Shown one piece after another: positions 1 through 9,450 of a stretch of 64,000 bases of DNA (the first letter of the stretch is position 1; each line of letters begins with the position of its first letter). The notes beneath the pieces are model-generated. The model was not told the origin of the DNA. It ran no database searches and saw nothing but the letters and a program-made list of their open reading frames with translations. The position numbers and the translations under genes are program-made. This DNA is from Luteibacter sp. Sphag1AF (lineage in GTDB: Bacteria > Pseudomonadota > Gammaproteobacteria > Xanthomonadales > Rhodanobacteraceae): positions 124,001 through 188,000 of the forward strand of contig NZ_JACHYH010000003.1 in assembly GCF_014192715.1 (NCBI RefSeq). Reading direction: 5' to 3'.

Positions 1-63
1 CGATCCAAGCTGCTCGACGCTGAGGCCGCGAGGCCGCAGCACGCTAGTTGACGAAACTGCCAT
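1..63 (-). CDS. rpoA: RNA polymerase alpha subunit, N-terminal 21 codons only (partial)
   Basis: The first 21 codons read from the ATG just after rpsD give a peptide starting MAVSSTSVLRPRG. This matches the family start, where a short variable stretch leads into the conserved VLRPRG motif of RpoA. A GGAG ribosome-binding site lies 6 bases before the ATG, inside the 16-base gap after the rpsD stop. RpoA dimerises to start assembly of RNA polymerase. It is the usual last-but-one gene of the alpha operon (rpsM-rpsK-rpsD-rpoA-rplQ). The rest lies outside the window. Confidence 0.85.
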   Translation of the reverse strand, partial: MAVSSTSVLRPRGLSVEQLGS

Positions 64-79
64 GCAAGGCTCCGATGGA

Positions 80-706
<627 letters not shown>

Positions 707-716
707 GGTTAACTCC

Positions 717-1103
717 TTAGACTCGACGCTTCTTGGGGGGACGGCAGCCGTTGTGCGGAATCGGCGTGACGTCAATGATGTTGAGCACTTTGTAGCCCAA
801 CGCATTCAGGGAACGCACGGCCGACTCACGGCCCGGGCCAGGGCCCTTGATGCGAACTTCAACGGTCTTCACACCGTAATCGCCTGCAGCGCGGCCAGCC
901 TTTTCGGCGGCAACCTGGGCAGCGAACGGCGTCGACTTGCGCGAACCGCGGAAACCCGCGCCGCCAGCCGTCGCCCACGACAGGGCGTTGCCCTGACGGT
1001 CGGTGATCGTAACGATGGTGTTATTGAAAGAAGCCTGCACGTGGGCCACGGCATCCGTGACGACGCGCTTGATCTTCTTCTTAGTCTTAACCGGCTTAGC
1101 CAT
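717..1103 (-). CDS. rpsK: 30S ribosomal protein S11
   Basis: S11 lies on the 30S platform near the E site and contacts the Shine-Dalgarno helix. The 128-residue product has the usual family length and a basic N-terminus ([13 protein letters not shown]). The conserved core [14 protein letters not shown] and [17 protein letters not shown] is followed by the C-terminal signature [19 protein letters not shown]. It lies 12 bases after rpsM and 10 bases before rpsD, so it is translated as part of the alpha operon. No internal promoter is visible. Confidence 0.98.
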   Translation of the reverse strand: MAKPVKTKKKIKRVVTDAVAHVQASFNNTIVTITDRQGNALSWATAGGAGFRGSRKSTPFAAQVAAEKAGRAAGDYGVKTVEVRIKGPGPGRESAVRSLNALGYKVLNIIDVTPIPHNGCRPPKKRRV

Positions 1104-1115
1104 AATCGGTATCCG

Positions 1116-1472
1116 TTACTTCTTGATCGGACGACGCGGACCCTTGCGGGTACGGGCGTTGGTACGCGTGCGCTGACCGCGCACCGGCAAGCCACGACGG
1201 TGGCGAAGGCCACGGTAGCAACCGAGATCCATCAGACGCTTGACGGCCATGCCGACTTCGCGGCGGAGGTCGCCTTCCACGGTGTACTTAGCGATTTCGG
1301 CGCGGATTTTCTCCACCTCGCCTTCGCTCAGCGACTTGATGGGAGTGGTCGGAACCACGCCAGCATCGACACAAACCTGCTTCGCCCGCGAACGGCCGAT
1401 ACCGAAAATGCTCTGCAAACCAACCCAGACATGCTTCTGGACCGGCAAATTGACACCCGCGATGCGCGCCAT
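1116..1472 (-). CDS. rpsM: 30S ribosomal protein S13
   Basis: S13 sits in the 30S head and makes bridges to the 50S subunit and P-site tRNA. The 118-residue product starts [19 protein letters not shown] and has the helix-two-turn-helix core ([13 protein letters not shown]) and the family C-terminus [16 protein letters not shown] followed by a basic tail ([18 protein letters not shown]). It is the first gene of the alpha operon. A gap of 123 bases separates it from secY; the gap holds a GC-rich hairpin and a possible promoter but not the rpmJ gene usually found here. Confidence 0.98.
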   Translation of the reverse strand: MARIAGVNLPVQKHVWVGLQSIFGIGRSRAKQVCVDAGVVPTTPIKSLSEGEVEKIRAEIAKYTVEGDLRREVGMAVKRLMDLGCYRGLRHRRGLPVRGQRTRTNARTRKGPRRPIKK

Positions 1473-1514
1473 GATGTACTGTCTCCGATGCGTTTCGTGC
1501 GCGGTAAACGCGCA

Positions 1515-1543
1515 ATTCTAACCTGAATTAACCTAAACGGAAA
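1515..1543 (-). promoter_or_regulatory. possible sigma-70 promoter for the alpha operon
   Basis: On the minus strand a TAGAAT hexamer (5 of 6 matches to -10) lies 17 bases after TTTCCG (3 of 6 matches to -35). It falls between the GC-rich hairpin after secY and the rpsM start, 42 bases before that ATG. Position fits a separate alpha-operon promoter. The -35 is weak, so this is an inference. Confidence 0.4.
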
Positions 1544-1548
1544 GCCCT

Positions 1549-1565
1549 GCGGCGCCAGGCGCCGC
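1549..1565 (-). terminator. GC-rich hairpin after secY, weak terminator or attenuator
   Basis: An 8-base arm GCGGCGCC and its exact complement are separated by one base, so about 6 pairs can form around a five-base loop. On the transcribed strand it is followed by AGGGCTTTCCG, which has only three U residues. It lies 30 bases after the secY stop. It could terminate or attenuate spc-operon transcription; the short U tract makes efficient termination doubtful. Confidence 0.4.
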
Positions 1566-1595
1566 GGCCTCCCCTACCTGGGGCATGCGCCGGGG

Positions 1596-2921
1596 TCATC
1601 CCCGACGCAAGTTGGACTTCTTAAGCAGACTCTCGTACTGGTGGCTGACAAGATGGGCCTGGACCTGAGCCGTAAAGTCCATCACCACCACCACCACGAT
1701 CAGCAGCGAAGTGCCGCCGAAATAGAACGGTACGTGCCAAGCGTTCTGCATGAACGACGGGACAAGGCAGACCAGCACGATGTAGAGCGCGCCAACACCG
1801 GTAAGCCGGGTCATTACGCCATCAATGTAGTCTGCGGTAGCCCGACCCGGACGGATGCCCGGAATCAGCGCGCCCGAACGTTTGAGGTTGTCGGCCGTTT
1901 CCTGCGCGTTGAACACGATCGCCGTATAGAAGAAGGCGAACGAGATCACCAGCACTGCGAACACCAGGTCGTACACGGGCTCACCCGGAGTCAACGCCGT
2001 GGTCAACCACTGAAGCCAGCGCGACTGGTGTGCACTGCCGAACCACGTAGCAGCCGTTGCCGGGAACAGCAGCAGACTGCTTGCGAAGATCGGCGGAATG
2101 ACGCCCGCCATGTTGATCTTGAGCGGCAGATGCGAGGTCTGGTTCATGTACTGACGCTGGCCACCCTGCTTCCGCGCATAGTTCACGGTGATGCGCCGCT
2201 GGGCGCGCTCCATGAACACCACGAAAGCCGTAACCGCCAGAATCAGCGCAGTTACCATGAGCAGCTTCAACACCGAGAGCTCGCCGTTGTTCGCCATGGT
2301 CAGCGTGTGCGCGATGGCACCCGGCAGACCCGCGACGATACCGGCAAAGATCAGCATCGAGATACCGTTACCGATACCGCGCTCCGTGATCTGCTCACCC
2401 AGCCACATCAGGAACATCGTGCCAGCCGTGAGGCCAACCACCGACGCCATGACGAAGCCGGCACCCGGCATGTAGACCACCGGCGCACCACCCGCTGCGA
2501 CCTGCTTCTGCAGGGCCACCGCGATGCCGAAGGCCTGGAAGGCCGCGAGACCCACCGTGCCGAAGCGCGTGTACATGGTCATCTTGCGACGACCCGACTC
2601 GCCTTCCTTGCGAAGCTGCTGAAGGCTGGGAATCACCGAGCCCATCATCTGTACGACGATGGACGCGGAAATGTACGGAACCACGCCGAGCGCGAATACC
2701 GAGAAGCGCGACAGCGAACCGCCCGAGAACATGTTGACCATGTTCAGGAGGCCACCGCCCTGCTCGATCAGGCTGGTCATCGCTTCCGGGTTGACACCCG
2801 GAACAGGGATGAACGAACCGAGGCGGAAGACAATCAGCGCACCAATAAGGAAAAAGATGCGCTGGCGGAGTTCCGTCAGTTTGCCCAGCGAGCCGAGCGT
2901 ATTGCCCTGCGCTGCTGCCAC
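1596..2921 (-). CDS. secY: protein translocase channel subunit SecY
   Basis: SecY forms the inner-membrane channel through which SecA or the ribosome pushes unfolded proteins. The 441-residue product has ten hydrophobic segments, the lateral-gate and plug region after [14 protein letters not shown] and the conserved [14 protein letters not shown]. The frame opens 11 codons further upstream, but that start lies inside rplO. A GTG at the chosen position has a GGAG site 7 bases upstream and gives [20 protein letters not shown], matching relatives. The GGAG overlaps the rplO stop region, suggesting coupled translation. It is the last gene of the spc operon here, since rpmJ is absent. Confidence 0.95.
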   Translation of the reverse strand: MAAAQGNTLGSLGKLTELRQRIFFLIGALIVFRLGSFIPVPGVNPEAMTSLIEQGGGLLNMVNMFSGGSLSRFSVFALGVVPYISASIVVQMMGSVIPSLQQLRKEGESGRRKMTMYTRFGTVGLAAFQAFGIAVALQKQVAAGGAPVVYMPGAGFVMASVVGLTAGTMFLMWLGEQITERGIGNGISMLIFAGIVAGLPGAIAHTLTMANNGELSVLKLLMVTALILAVTAFVVFMERAQRRITVNYARKQGGQRQYMNQTSHLPLKINMAGVIPPIFASSLLLFPATAATWFGSAHQSRWLQWLTTALTPGEPVYDLVFAVLVISFAFFYTAIVFNAQETADNLKRSGALIPGIRPGRATADYIDGVMTRLTGVGALYIVLVCLVPSFMQNAWHVPFYFGGTSLLIVVVVVMDFTAQVQAHLVSHQYESLLKKSNLRRG

Positions 2922-2925
2922 CTGA

Positions 2926-3357
2926 TTACTCCACGCTGCCGCCGGCAGCTTCAATAGCTGCCTTGGCGCCGGCGGTGGCGAGGAGGCCCGAGAGCTTCAC
3001 CGCACGAGTGATTTCGCCCTTGAGAACAATCTTCACCTTCTTCGCGCGGCTGGTCACGAGACCGGCTGCATGAAGAGTAACGAGGTCGATCGTGTCAGCC
3101 TTGAGGGCAGCCAGCTGGTACAGCATGACCTGCTGCGTGTCGGCCTTCTTCAGCGAGCGGAAGCCCACCTTCGGAAGACGACGCTGCAGCGGCATCTGAC
3201 CGCCTTCGAAACCAACGCGGTGCGTGTTGCCCGCGCGAGCATGCTGACCCTTGTGACCACGACCGGCAGTCTTGCCGAGGCCGGAGCCGATACCGCGACC
3301 AACGCGAAGCTTGGTCTTGCGGGCGCCCTTACCGGGACGAAGTGAATTAAGACGCAT
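2926..3357 (-). CDS. rplO: 50S ribosomal protein L15
   Basis: L15 binds 23S rRNA late in 50S assembly. The 143-residue product starts [14 protein letters not shown] and has the long glycine-rich basic extension typical of the family ([20 protein letters not shown]), followed by the [15 protein letters not shown] signature and the compact C-terminal fold. It lies 5 bases after rpmD and 4 bases before the secY start chosen here, in the normal spc order rpmD-rplO-secY. Confidence 0.97.
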   Translation of the reverse strand: MRLNSLRPGKGARKTKLRVGRGIGSGLGKTAGRGHKGQHARAGNTHRVGFEGGQMPLQRRLPKVGFRSLKKADTQQVMLYQLAALKADTIDLVTLHAAGLVTSRAKKVKIVLKGEITRAVKLSGLLATAGAKAAIEAAGGSVE

Positions 3358-3362
3358 GATGC

Positions 3363-3566
3363 TTACTCCTCGACCCGAACCAGGTAGTAAACCGTGTTGA
3401 TAAGACCACGGACCTGGGGGCTATCTTTCAGTTCGCGCACATCGTTGAGCTTGCTCAGGCCAAGGGCCTTCACGCTCAGACGATGACGACCCTGCACACC
3501 GCGGAGGCCCTTGACGAGGCGAACCTTGACGGTGGCGTTAGCAGCGGTTTCGTTCTTCTTAGCCAT
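3363..3566 (-). CDS. rpmD: 50S ribosomal protein L30
   Basis: L30 is a small 50S protein found only in some bacterial groups. The frame is open for ten codons upstream, but the start [20 protein letters not shown] gives a 67-residue protein close to family length. A GAGG site lies 9 bases upstream. Conserved positions include the [18 protein letters not shown] stretch. The ATG lies inside the end of rpsE (8-base overlap), so its translation is probably coupled to rpsE. Confidence 0.95.
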   Translation of the reverse strand: MAKKNETAANATVKVRLVKGLRGVQGRHRLSVKALGLSKLNDVRELKDSPQVRGLINTVYYLVRVEE

Positions 3567-4068
3567 TGCCGAGAACCTCTTCGATCGTCTTGCCACGCTT
3601 GGCGGCGATGCGCTTCGGCGAAGCGACGGCCTGCAGGCCCTTGATCGTGGCGCGAACCAGATTGATCGGGTTACGCGAACCGACGGCCTTGGCGAGGACG
3701 TTCTTCACGCCGACCACTTCGAGAACAGCGCGCATCGCGCCGCCGGCGATAACGCCGGTACCCTCGGAAGCGGGCTGCATGTAAACACGGGCTGCGCCGT
3801 GGTTAGCCTTGATGGCGTACCAGAGCGTGCCGTTGTTGAGTTCGATGGTGACCATGTTGCGGCGAGCGCGCTCCATCGCCTTGGAGATGGCAACCGGCAC
3901 TTCGCGTGCCTTGCCATAACCGAAGCCGACGCGGCCTTCGCCGTCGCCAACAACCGTCAGCGCGGTGAAGCTCATCTGGCGGCCACCCTTGACGGTCTTG
4001 GCCACGCGGTTGACGGCGATCAGCTTTTCAAGCATGCCGTCCGAATTTTCGCGATCTGTCGAGGACAT
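3559..4068 (-). CDS. rpsE: 30S ribosomal protein S5
   Basis: S5 is at the mRNA entry side of the 30S subunit and acts in decoding accuracy and helicase activity. The 169-residue product has the N-terminal double-stranded RNA-binding-like domain ([20 protein letters not shown], then [15 protein letters not shown]) and the C-terminal domain with [19 protein letters not shown]. Both are intact. An AGGA site is 6 bases before the ATG. A gap of 111 bases to rplR, long for this operon, contains a very stable hairpin. Confidence 0.97.
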   Translation of the reverse strand: MSSTDRENSDGMLEKLIAVNRVAKTVKGGRQMSFTALTVVGDGEGRVGFGYGKAREVPVAISKAMERARRNMVTIELNNGTLWYAIKANHGAARVYMQPASEGTGVIAGGAMRAVLEVVGVKNVLAKAVGSRNPINLVRATIKGLQAVASPKRIAAKRGKTIEEVLGNG

Positions 4069-4142
4069 CTCTTTTCCTGTTACGCCCGGACTTCCGGGAC
4101 TTCAATTACGGCTTGAGCCGCTTGGAGTTGTAGGTACATCGG

Positions 4143-4168
4143 GTGACGCCGGCCGTAGCCGGCATCAC
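4143..4168 (-). other. stable UACG-capped RNA hairpin in the rplR-rpsE gap
   Basis: On the transcribed strand GTGATGCCGGC and GCCGGCGTCAC form an 11-base-pair stem with one G-U pair. It is capped by UACG closed by a C-G pair, which is a member of the very stable UNCG tetraloop class. No U tract follows, so it is not an intrinsic terminator. It lies about 75 bases before rpsE and could be a processing or stability element, or a remnant REP-like palindrome. Confidence 0.75.
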
Positions 4169-4179
4169 GGCCAGATCTC

Positions 4180-4530
4180 TTAGAACTTGAGACCGGCCTC
4201 ACGAGCCGCTTCGGCCAAAGCCTTGATGCGACCGTGGTAACGGAAACCCGAGCGATCAAACGCGACGGACTGGACGCCCGCTGCGATGGCGCGCTCGGCA
4301 ACGATCTTGCCAACGGCAGTCGCTGCTTCGAGGTTCTTCGTGCTCTTCAGACCTTCAGCAACGGACTTCTGCAGCGTGGAAGCCGCAGCGAGAACCTTGC
4401 CATCCGCCGCAAAGACCTGGGCGTAAAGGTGCTGACCGGTGCGATGCACGCTCAGGCGGGACACCGCGAGCTCACGGATGTGGGCACGGGTGGACTTGGC
4501 GCGGCGCAGACGGGATTCGTTCTTGTTCAT
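4180..4530 (-). CDS. rplR: 50S ribosomal protein L18
   Basis: L18 binds 5S rRNA together with L5 and helps place it in the 50S central protuberance. The 116-residue product has the basic N-terminus ([20 protein letters not shown]) and the conserved core [16 protein letters not shown] and C-terminal [20 protein letters not shown] that are diagnostic of the family. It lies 30 bases after rplF. Length is normal. Confidence 0.97.
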   Translation of the reverse strand: MNKNESRLRRAKSTRAHIRELAVSRLSVHRTGQHLYAQVFAADGKVLAAASTLQKSVAEGLKSTKNLEAATAVGKIVAERAIAAGVQSVAFDRSGFRYHGRIKALAEAAREAGLKF

Positions 4531-4560
4531 CGTGTCATCTCCAGGAAGCGGATAGGCCGA

Positions 4561-5091
4561 TTAGGCCTTCTTGGCTTCCTTCAGCAGGATCTTCTCGCCG
4601 CTGTAACGCACGCCCTTGCCCTTGTACGGCTCCGGCTTGCGGTACTGACGGATCTTCGCGGCAACCTGACCCACCAGCTGCTTGTCGGCGCCCTTGACAA
4701 GGACTTCCGTCTGCGTCGGCACTTCGAGGGTGATGCCTTCCGGCGCCTCGAAGACGATCGGGTGCGAGAACCCGAGCGACAGGTTCAGGGACTTGCCCGT
4801 GATAGCAGCGCGGTAGCCGACGCCGACGAGCTCGAGCTTGCGCTCAAAGCCTTCGGAAACACCGACAACCATGTTGGCGATCAGAGCGCGGGCCGTACCA
4901 CCGAACTTGTCGTCAGCGCCTTCGGCGACAACGATGTTCACGATACCGGCATCCTGCTGCAGGCTGACGCCCGGCAGCGCGTGGGTCGTCAGGGTGCCCT
5001 TCGGGCCCTTGACCGTGGTCGTGCCATCAGCACCGACCGAGACTTCAACGCCCTTGGGCAGGGAAATCTGTTTCTTGGCAACGCGGGACAT
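4561..5091 (-). CDS. rplF: 50S ribosomal protein L6
   Basis: L6 binds helix 97 of 23S rRNA near the factor-binding site. The 176-residue product has two tandem L6 domains: the first starts [17 protein letters not shown] and contains TVKGPKGTL; the second ends with the signature [20 protein letters not shown]. It has the standard length and lies 10 bases after rpsH and 30 bases before rplR in the spc operon. Confidence 0.97.
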   Translation of the reverse strand: MSRVAKKQISLPKGVEVSVGADGTTTVKGPKGTLTTHALPGVSLQQDAGIVNIVVAEGADDKFGGTARALIANMVVGVSEGFERKLELVGVGYRAAITGKSLNLSLGFSHPIVFEAPEGITLEVPTQTEVLVKGADKQLVGQVAAKIRQYRKPEPYKGKGVRYSGEKILLKEAKKA

Positions 5092-5101
5092 AGCGGGCTC
5101 C

Positions 5102-5497
5102 TTATGCCACCTGGCCGATGACTTCGCCGCCGAGGCCGCGCGAGCGGGCCTGTGCGTCGGTCAGCAGACCAGCGGAAGTGGAGATGATCGAGATACCCAG
5201 GCCACCAAGGACCTTCGGCAGCTCGTCCTTGCCGCGGTAAACGCGGAGACCCGAACGGCTGACACGGGAAATCGATTCGATGGCCGGGCGGCCTTCAAAA
5301 TACTTGAGCTTGATTTCGAGTACCGGCTTGCCCGCTTCGTCGGCGGACTTGGCATCGAGGATGAAGCCTTCATTCTGGAGAAGCTTGGCCAGGGCCAGCT
5401 TCATTTTCGACGACGGCATACGTACAACCTGCTTGCCCGAAGCCTGGGCATTGCGGATGCGCGTAAACAGATCGGCGATGGGATCAGTCATGCTCAT
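5102..5497 (-). CDS. rpsH: 30S ribosomal protein S8
   Basis: S8 is a primary 16S rRNA-binding protein and, in E. coli, the autogenous repressor of the spc operon. The product begins [18 protein letters not shown] and ends with the family signature [20 protein letters not shown]. The frame is open for eight codons upstream (MHSQGFFS), but those do not match relatives; the chosen ATG has AAGGG 9 bases before it. Length is 131 residues. A 132-base gap to rpsN, unusual inside this operon, carries a hairpin and a possible extended -10. Confidence 0.96.
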   Translation of the reverse strand: MSMTDPIADLFTRIRNAQASGKQVVRMPSSKMKLALAKLLQNEGFILDAKSADEAGKPVLEIKLKYFEGRPAIESISRVSRSGLRVYRGKDELPKVLGGLGISIISTSAGLLTDAQARSRGLGGEVIGQVA

Positions 5498-5570
5498 AGA
5501 AAAAAACCCTTGAGAGTGCACCGATATCCGAATTACCGGAGTATCAAATTGTATTTTTCAGCCGACAGTC

Positions 5571-5605
5571 GCCGGCCTGCATTGCGCAGACCGACGACTA
5601 TAACA
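5571..5605 (-). promoter_or_regulatory. extended -10 motif and hairpin in the rpsN-rpsH gap
   Basis: On the minus strand TGTTATAGT (5605 to 5597) matches an extended -10 (TGnTATAAT). It is followed at once by a 10-base-pair hairpin (GTCGGTCTGC against GCAGGCCGGC, two G-U pairs, five-base loop, 5595 to 5571). No good -35 is visible. This could be an internal promoter with a structured 5' end in front of rpsH, or only a structured leader. The CGGTCTGC arm resembles the hairpins before rpsJ and rpsL. Confidence 0.35.
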
Positions 5606-5629
5606 GCTTGTTTCGCCAAAGGCGAATTA

Positions 5630-5935
5630 TTACCAGCTAGCCTTACGCAGACCCGGCACGTCACCGCGCATGGTTGCTTCACGCAGCTTGTTACGGCCGA
5701 GGCCGAACTTGCTGTAGACGCCGCGCGGACGACCAGTCAGTGCGCAGCGGTTACGCTGGCGAGACGGGCTGGCATCGCGGGGCAGCTTCTGCAGCTTGCC
5801 CTGCGCTTCCATCTTCTCTTCGAACGACGCCGTGGCGCTCAGAACAATCGCCTTCAGTTCAGCGCGCTTGGCGGCGAACTTCTTGACGAGCTTGGTGCGC
5901 TTGAGGTCGCGCTCGACCATAGAGGTCTTAGCCAT
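5630..5935 (-). CDS. rpsN: 30S ribosomal protein S14, zinc-independent long form
   Basis: S14 is a 30S head protein added late in assembly. The 101-residue product is the long form without zinc-binding cysteine pairs: it has a single cysteine in the conserved [19 protein letters not shown] stretch. It starts [19 protein letters not shown] and ends [13 protein letters not shown], both standard. It follows rplE by 13 bases. The zinc-free form means this copy should not depend on zinc supply. Confidence 0.97.
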   Translation of the reverse strand: MAKTSMVERDLKRTKLVKKFAAKRAELKAIVLSATASFEEKMEAQGKLQKLPRDASPSRQRNRCALTGRPRGVYSKFGLGRNKLREATMRGDVPGLRKASW

Positions 5936-5948
5936 GTTCTACCTGTAA

Positions 5949-6488
5949 TCAGTTGCGGAACGGGAAGCTGAAAGCTTCCAGCAGCGCTTTGGCTTCTTCG
6001 TCGGACTTGGCGGTCGTGGTGATGGAGATATCCATACCGCGCAGCGCGTCAACCTGATCGAAGTCGATTTCCGGGAAGATGATCTGCTCTTTGATACCGA
6101 AGTTGTAGTTACCACGGCCATCAAAAGCGCGACCCGAGACGCCACGGAAGTCGCGCGTACGCGGCAACGAGACGTTGATCAGGCGATCCAGGAATTCCCA
6201 CATCTGTGCACGGCGCAGGGTGACCTTGCAACCGATCGGCCAGCCGTCGCGGATCTTGAAGGAGGCGACGGAAACGCGCGCCTTCGTCGTGATCGGCTTC
6301 TGACCGGCGATCTTCGCCATGTCGGCCACGGCATTTTCAAGAATCTTCTTGTTGCCGGCAGCTTCACCCACGCCCATGTTCAGCGTGATCTTCGTGATGC
6401 GCGGAACCTGCATCACATTCTGGTAACCGAAGCGCTCAGTGAGCTTCTGCATTACCGACTCTTTGTAAAACGTTTCAAGGCGGGTCAT
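5949..6488 (-). CDS. rplE: 50S ribosomal protein L5
   Basis: L5 binds 5S rRNA and contacts P-site tRNA from the central protuberance. The 179-residue product has the family motifs [16 protein letters not shown] near residue 33, [10 protein letters not shown]-like [20 protein letters not shown] in the middle, and [20 protein letters not shown] and [18 protein letters not shown] near the end. Length and start ([20 protein letters not shown]) are standard. It lies 12 bases after rplX. Confidence 0.97.
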   Translation of the reverse strand: MTRLETFYKESVMQKLTERFGYQNVMQVPRITKITLNMGVGEAAGNKKILENAVADMAKIAGQKPITTKARVSVASFKIRDGWPIGCKVTLRRAQMWEFLDRLINVSLPRTRDFRGVSGRAFDGRGNYNFGIKEQIIFPEIDFDQVDALRGMDISITTTAKSDEEAKALLEAFSFPFRN

Positions 6489-6500
6489 GACTTCGATTCC

Positions 6501-6812
6501 TTACGCGTCGACCACTTCGCCAGAGACGAACACGCGCACCTTGCGCCCGTCCTCGAGCGTCTTGGTAGCTACGCGCTCGCCCTTGTTCGTGGCGGAGTTG
6601 AAGAGCTGTACGTTGGAGATGTGGATCGAAGCTTCACGCTCGACGATCCCACCCGGCTGGTTGGCCTGGGGGTTCGGCTTGGTGTGACGCTTGATCAGGT
6701 TGACGTTCTGCACGACAACGCGATCGCCATCCACGCGCAGCACGTCGCCGCGCTGCCCCTTGTTTTTACCGGTGATCACGACGACGTGGTCACCCTTGCG
6801 GATACGGTTCAT
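6501..6812 (-). CDS. rplX: 50S ribosomal protein L24
   Basis: L24 starts 50S assembly by binding the 5' domain of 23S rRNA. The 103-residue product has the KOW RNA-binding motif at its N-terminus ([20 protein letters not shown]), followed by [12 protein letters not shown] and [18 protein letters not shown], the standard L24 pattern. It lies 14 bases after rplN and 12 bases before rplE. Confidence 0.97.
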   Translation of the reverse strand: MNRIRKGDHVVVITGKNKGQRGDVLRVDGDRVVVQNVNLIKRHTKPNPQANQPGGIVEREASIHISNVQLFNSATNKGERVATKTLEDGRKVRVFVSGEVVDA

Positions 6813-6826
6813 GGTCTGGTCTCCGC

Positions 6827-7195
6827 TCAGAGCACTTCGGGCGCGAGCGAGACGATCTTCATGAACTTCTCGGTGCGCAGCTCGCGAGTGACCGGCCCGA
6901 AAATACGGGTGCCAATCGGCTCGAGCTTGTTGTTGAGGAGAACGGCCGCGTTGCCGTCGAAACGGATCAGCGAACCATCAGCGCGGCGCACACCCTTGGC
7001 GGTACGAACCACCACGGCGTTGTACACCTCACCTTTTTTCACCTTACCGCGGGGAATTGCATCCTTCACGGTGACCTTGATGACATCGCCGACGCTGGCG
7101 TAACGGCGCTTGGAGCCGCCCAGCACCTTGATGCACATCAGTTCTTTAGCGCCGCTGTTGTCCGCCGCGGAGAGCGTGCTTTGCATCTGAATCAT
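6827..7195 (-). CDS. rplN: 50S ribosomal protein L14
   Basis: L14 sits on the 50S interface, contacts 16S rRNA and is the binding site of the RsfS silencing factor in bacteria. The 122-residue product is full length: [20 protein letters not shown], then [20 protein letters not shown] and the C-terminal signature [20 protein letters not shown]. It is the first gene of the classical spc set and follows rpsQ by 14 bases. No promoter separates it from the S10 genes, so the two operons may be co-transcribed. Confidence 0.98.
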   Translation of the reverse strand: MIQMQSTLSAADNSGAKELMCIKVLGGSKRRYASVGDVIKVTVKDAIPRGKVKKGEVYNAVVVRTAKGVRRADGSLIRFDGNAAVLLNNKLEPIGTRIFGPVTRELRTEKFMKIVSLAPEVL

Positions 7196-7209
7196 GGCTG
7201 CACCTCCTC

Positions 7210-7470
7210 TTAGACTTCAGCGCGCGTGATGATTTCGACCACGCGGTGATGCTTGGTCTTCGACAGCGGACGGCACTCGGCGATACGCACCAGGTCACCT
7301 TCGTTCGCACCCGTTTCATCGTGTGCGTGAAGCTTCGTGGAGCGGCGGATGATCTTGCCGAGCAGCGGATGCTGCACCTGACGCTCGATCAGAACCGTTA
7401 CCGTGTGGTCCATCTTGTTGCTGATGACGCGGCCCGTCAGGGTGCGCGCCGTCTTCGTGTTATCGCTCAT
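7210..7470 (-). CDS. rpsQ: 30S ribosomal protein S17
   Basis: S17 is an early 16S rRNA-binding protein with an OB fold. The 86-residue product has the diagnostic pattern [20 protein letters not shown], then [20 protein letters not shown] and [19 protein letters not shown]. Length is standard. It is the last gene of the S10 operon and lies 11 bases after rpmC. Confidence 0.97.
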   Translation of the reverse strand: MSDNTKTARTLTGRVISNKMDHTVTVLIERQVQHPLLGKIIRRSTKLHAHDETGANEGDLVRIAECRPLSKTKHHRVVEIITRAEV

Positions 7471-7481
7471 CTTCGCCGTCC

Positions 7482-7667
7482 TTACTTCTTGCCGCCGAGC
7501 ACAAACTTCGTGCGGGCGATGTCACGCCGAACGCGGCGTAGCTGGTGCGGCTGCGTAAGCTGACCGGAGCCCTTCTGCATGCGCAGATTGAACTGCTCCT
7601 TGCGAAGGTCCAGCAGGTGCTGTTTCAGCTCTTCCGCCGACTTCTCTTTGATTTCTTTCGTGGCCAT
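7482..7667 (-). CDS. rpmC: 50S ribosomal protein L29
   Basis: L29 lies at the polypeptide exit tunnel next to L23, close to where SRP and trigger factor dock. The 61-residue product has the two-helix pattern of the family: [20 protein letters not shown] in helix 1 and [17 protein letters not shown] in helix 2. Its ATG shares one base with the rplP stop (TAATG), which predicts coupled translation. Confidence 0.96.
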   Translation of the reverse strand: MATKEIKEKSAEELKQHLLDLRKEQFNLRMQKGSGQLTQPHQLRRVRRDIARTKFVLGGKK

Positions 7668-8080
7668 TACATCACCGCCCTGGAGACGAACTGGGTCTGC
7701 ACGGACAGTTTGGCTGCTGCCAGACGGAACGCTTCGCGTGCCGTCGTCTCGTCGACACCTTCGATTTCATAAAGCATGCGGCCGGGCTGGATCGGAGCGA
7801 CCCAGAACTCGACGCCACCCTTACCTGCACCCATTCGAACTTCGATGGGCTTACGGGTGATCGGCTTGTCCGGGAACACGCGAATCCAGAGCTTGCCACC
7901 ACGCTTCACGAAGCGCGTGATGCAACGACGGGCGGCCTCGATCTGACGTGCGGTCAGCTGACCGTGCGTCGTCGCCTTCAGGCCGAACTCGCCAAAGCTC
8001 ACGAGATTGGAGTTGAATGCCAGGCCGTCATTACGGCCCTTATGCATCTTGCGGTACTTGGTACGCTTGGGTTGCAACAT
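7667..8080 (-). CDS. rplP: 50S ribosomal protein L16
   Basis: L16 organises the A-site region and is needed for peptidyl transferase activity. The 137-residue product starts [17 protein letters not shown] and has [20 protein letters not shown] and the loop [20 protein letters not shown] typical of the family. Arg in the [12 protein letters not shown] stretch is the residue hydroxylated in E. coli L16 (Arg81); it is present here. It lies 11 bases after rpsC. Confidence 0.97.
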   Translation of the reverse strand: MLQPKRTKYRKMHKGRNDGLAFNSNLVSFGEFGLKATTHGQLTARQIEAARRCITRFVKRGGKLWIRVFPDKPITRKPIEVRMGAGKGGVEFWVAPIQPGRMLYEIEGVDETTAREAFRLAAAKLSVQTQFVSRAVM

Positions 8081-8091
8081 GGCAACGCTCC

Positions 8092-8814
8092 TTACTTGGC
8101 AGTCCGCTCGCGGCGGTTTTCACCACCCTCGCGACGCGGCTGCTGAGGCTGCTGTTCTTCCTTCGATTCCTGCGACACTGCCGCAAGGTCAAAGATCTCG
8201 CCCTTATAGACCCACACCTTGACACCGATGATGCCGTAGGTGGTCTTGGCTTCGGCGGTGCCGTAGTCGATATCCGCACGCAGGGTATGCAGCGGCACGC
8301 GACCTTCACGGCTCCACTCGGAGCGGGCGATTTCAGCACCGTTCAAGCGACCGGAAACGTTGATCTTGATGCCCAGTGCGCCGAGGCGCATGGCATTGCC
8401 GACCGAACGCTTCATAGCGCGACGGAACATGATGCGACGCTCAAGCTGCTGAGCAATCGACTCGGCGACAAGCTGGGCATCGAGCTCCGGCTTACGGACT
8501 TCGCTGACGTTGATGTGCGTCGGAACGCCCATCATGTCGGTGACTTCCTTACGCAGCTTCTCGATGTCCTCGCCCTTCTTGCCGATCACAACGCCCGGAC
8601 GGGCGGTATGGATCGTGACACGGGCGGTCTTGGCCGGGCGCTCGATCTGAATCTTCGAGATACCGGCGGCGGCGAGCTTCTTGCGCAGCATCTCGCGGAC
8701 CTTCAGGTCTGCAGCGAGGTACTGTGCATATTCGCCCTTATTGGCGTACCACTTCGAGTTCCAGTCCTTGGCAATGCCGAGGCGGATACCGGTGGGATGA
8801 ACTTTATGACCCAT
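8092..8814 (-). CDS. rpsC: 30S ribosomal protein S3
   Basis: S3 lines the mRNA entry tunnel with S4 and S5 and contributes to mRNA helicase activity. The 240-residue product has the N-terminal segment [20 protein letters not shown], a KH domain with the [17 protein letters not shown] loop, and the C-terminal S3 domain with [20 protein letters not shown] and the [13 protein letters not shown] signature. A short polar tail rich in Glu, Gln and Arg closes the protein. It follows rplV by 15 bases. Confidence 0.97.
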   Translation of the reverse strand: MGHKVHPTGIRLGIAKDWNSKWYANKGEYAQYLAADLKVREMLRKKLAAAGISKIQIERPAKTARVTIHTARPGVVIGKKGEDIEKLRKEVTDMMGVPTHINVSEVRKPELDAQLVAESIAQQLERRIMFRRAMKRSVGNAMRLGALGIKINVSGRLNGAEIARSEWSREGRVPLHTLRADIDYGTAEAKTTYGIIGVKVWVYKGEIFDLAAVSQESKEEQQPQQPRREGGENRRERTAK

Positions 8815-8829
8815 CGTTTCTTACCCCAG

Positions 8830-9165
8830 TCAGTTGCCAACAACCACAGTGATGTGGCTGGTGCGCTTCAGGATGCGCGAACCGCGGCCTTTGGCGCGGG
8901 CGGACATACGCTTCATCGCCGGACCTTCGTCCACGAAGATGCGGGCCACCTTCAGCTCATCCACGTCGGCGCCGAGATTGTTTTCGGCGTTGGCGACAGC
9001 AGACAGCAGAACCTTGCGAACAAGGAGAGCGGCTTTCTTGTTGGTAAAGGCAAGCACGTCGCTGGCCCGGCCCACGGGGAGACCGCGGACGAGGTCGGCC
9101 ACCAGGCGTGCCTTCTGCGCCGAGATGCGGGCGCTACGCAGGATCGCTTTGGCTTCAGTGCTCAT
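8830..9165 (-). CDS. rplV: 50S ribosomal protein L22
   Basis: L22 reaches all six domains of 23S rRNA and its hairpin lines the exit tunnel beside L4, where macrolide-resistance changes arise. The 111-residue product starts [20 protein letters not shown] and has the C-terminal signature [13 protein letters not shown]-like [23 protein letters not shown] one codon earlier is also possible; the ATG is preferred because it shares one base with the rpsS stop (TGATG). No tunnel-loop deletion is evident. Confidence 0.96.
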   Translation of the reverse strand: MSTEAKAILRSARISAQKARLVADLVRGLPVGRASDVLAFTNKKAALLVRKVLLSAVANAENNLGADVDELKVARIFVDEGPAMKRMSARAKGRGSRILKRTSHITVVVGN

Positions 9166-9437
9166 CACTTGCCCTTCTTGTCGGCAGCGTGGCCCTTATA
9201 CGTGCGGGTCACCGCGAACTCGCCGAGCTTGTGCCCGACCATGTTCTCGTTGATCAACACGGGGACGTGCTGGCGCCCGTTATGGATGGCGATCGTCAGA
9301 CCGACCATCTCCGGGATAATCATCGAACGGCGCGACCAGGTCTTGATCGGACGCTTGTTATTGGCGGAAACGGCGGCTTCCACCTTCTTATTAAGGTGCA
9401 GGTCGACGAACGGACCTTTTTTTAGAGAGCGCGGCAT
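9165..9437 (-). CDS. rpsS: 30S ribosomal protein S19
   Basis: S19 is in the 30S head and forms a complex with S13. The 90-residue product starts [18 protein letters not shown] and has the family signature [20 protein letters not shown] followed by [17 protein letters not shown]. Length is standard. It lies 13 bases after rplB, and its stop overlaps the rplV start by one base. Confidence 0.98.
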   Translation of the reverse strand: MPRSLKKGPFVDLHLNKKVEAAVSANNKRPIKTWSRRSMIIPEMVGLTIAIHNGRQHVPVLINENMVGHKLGEFAVTRTYKGHAADKKGK

Positions 9438-9450
9438 AATCGTTTCCTAA

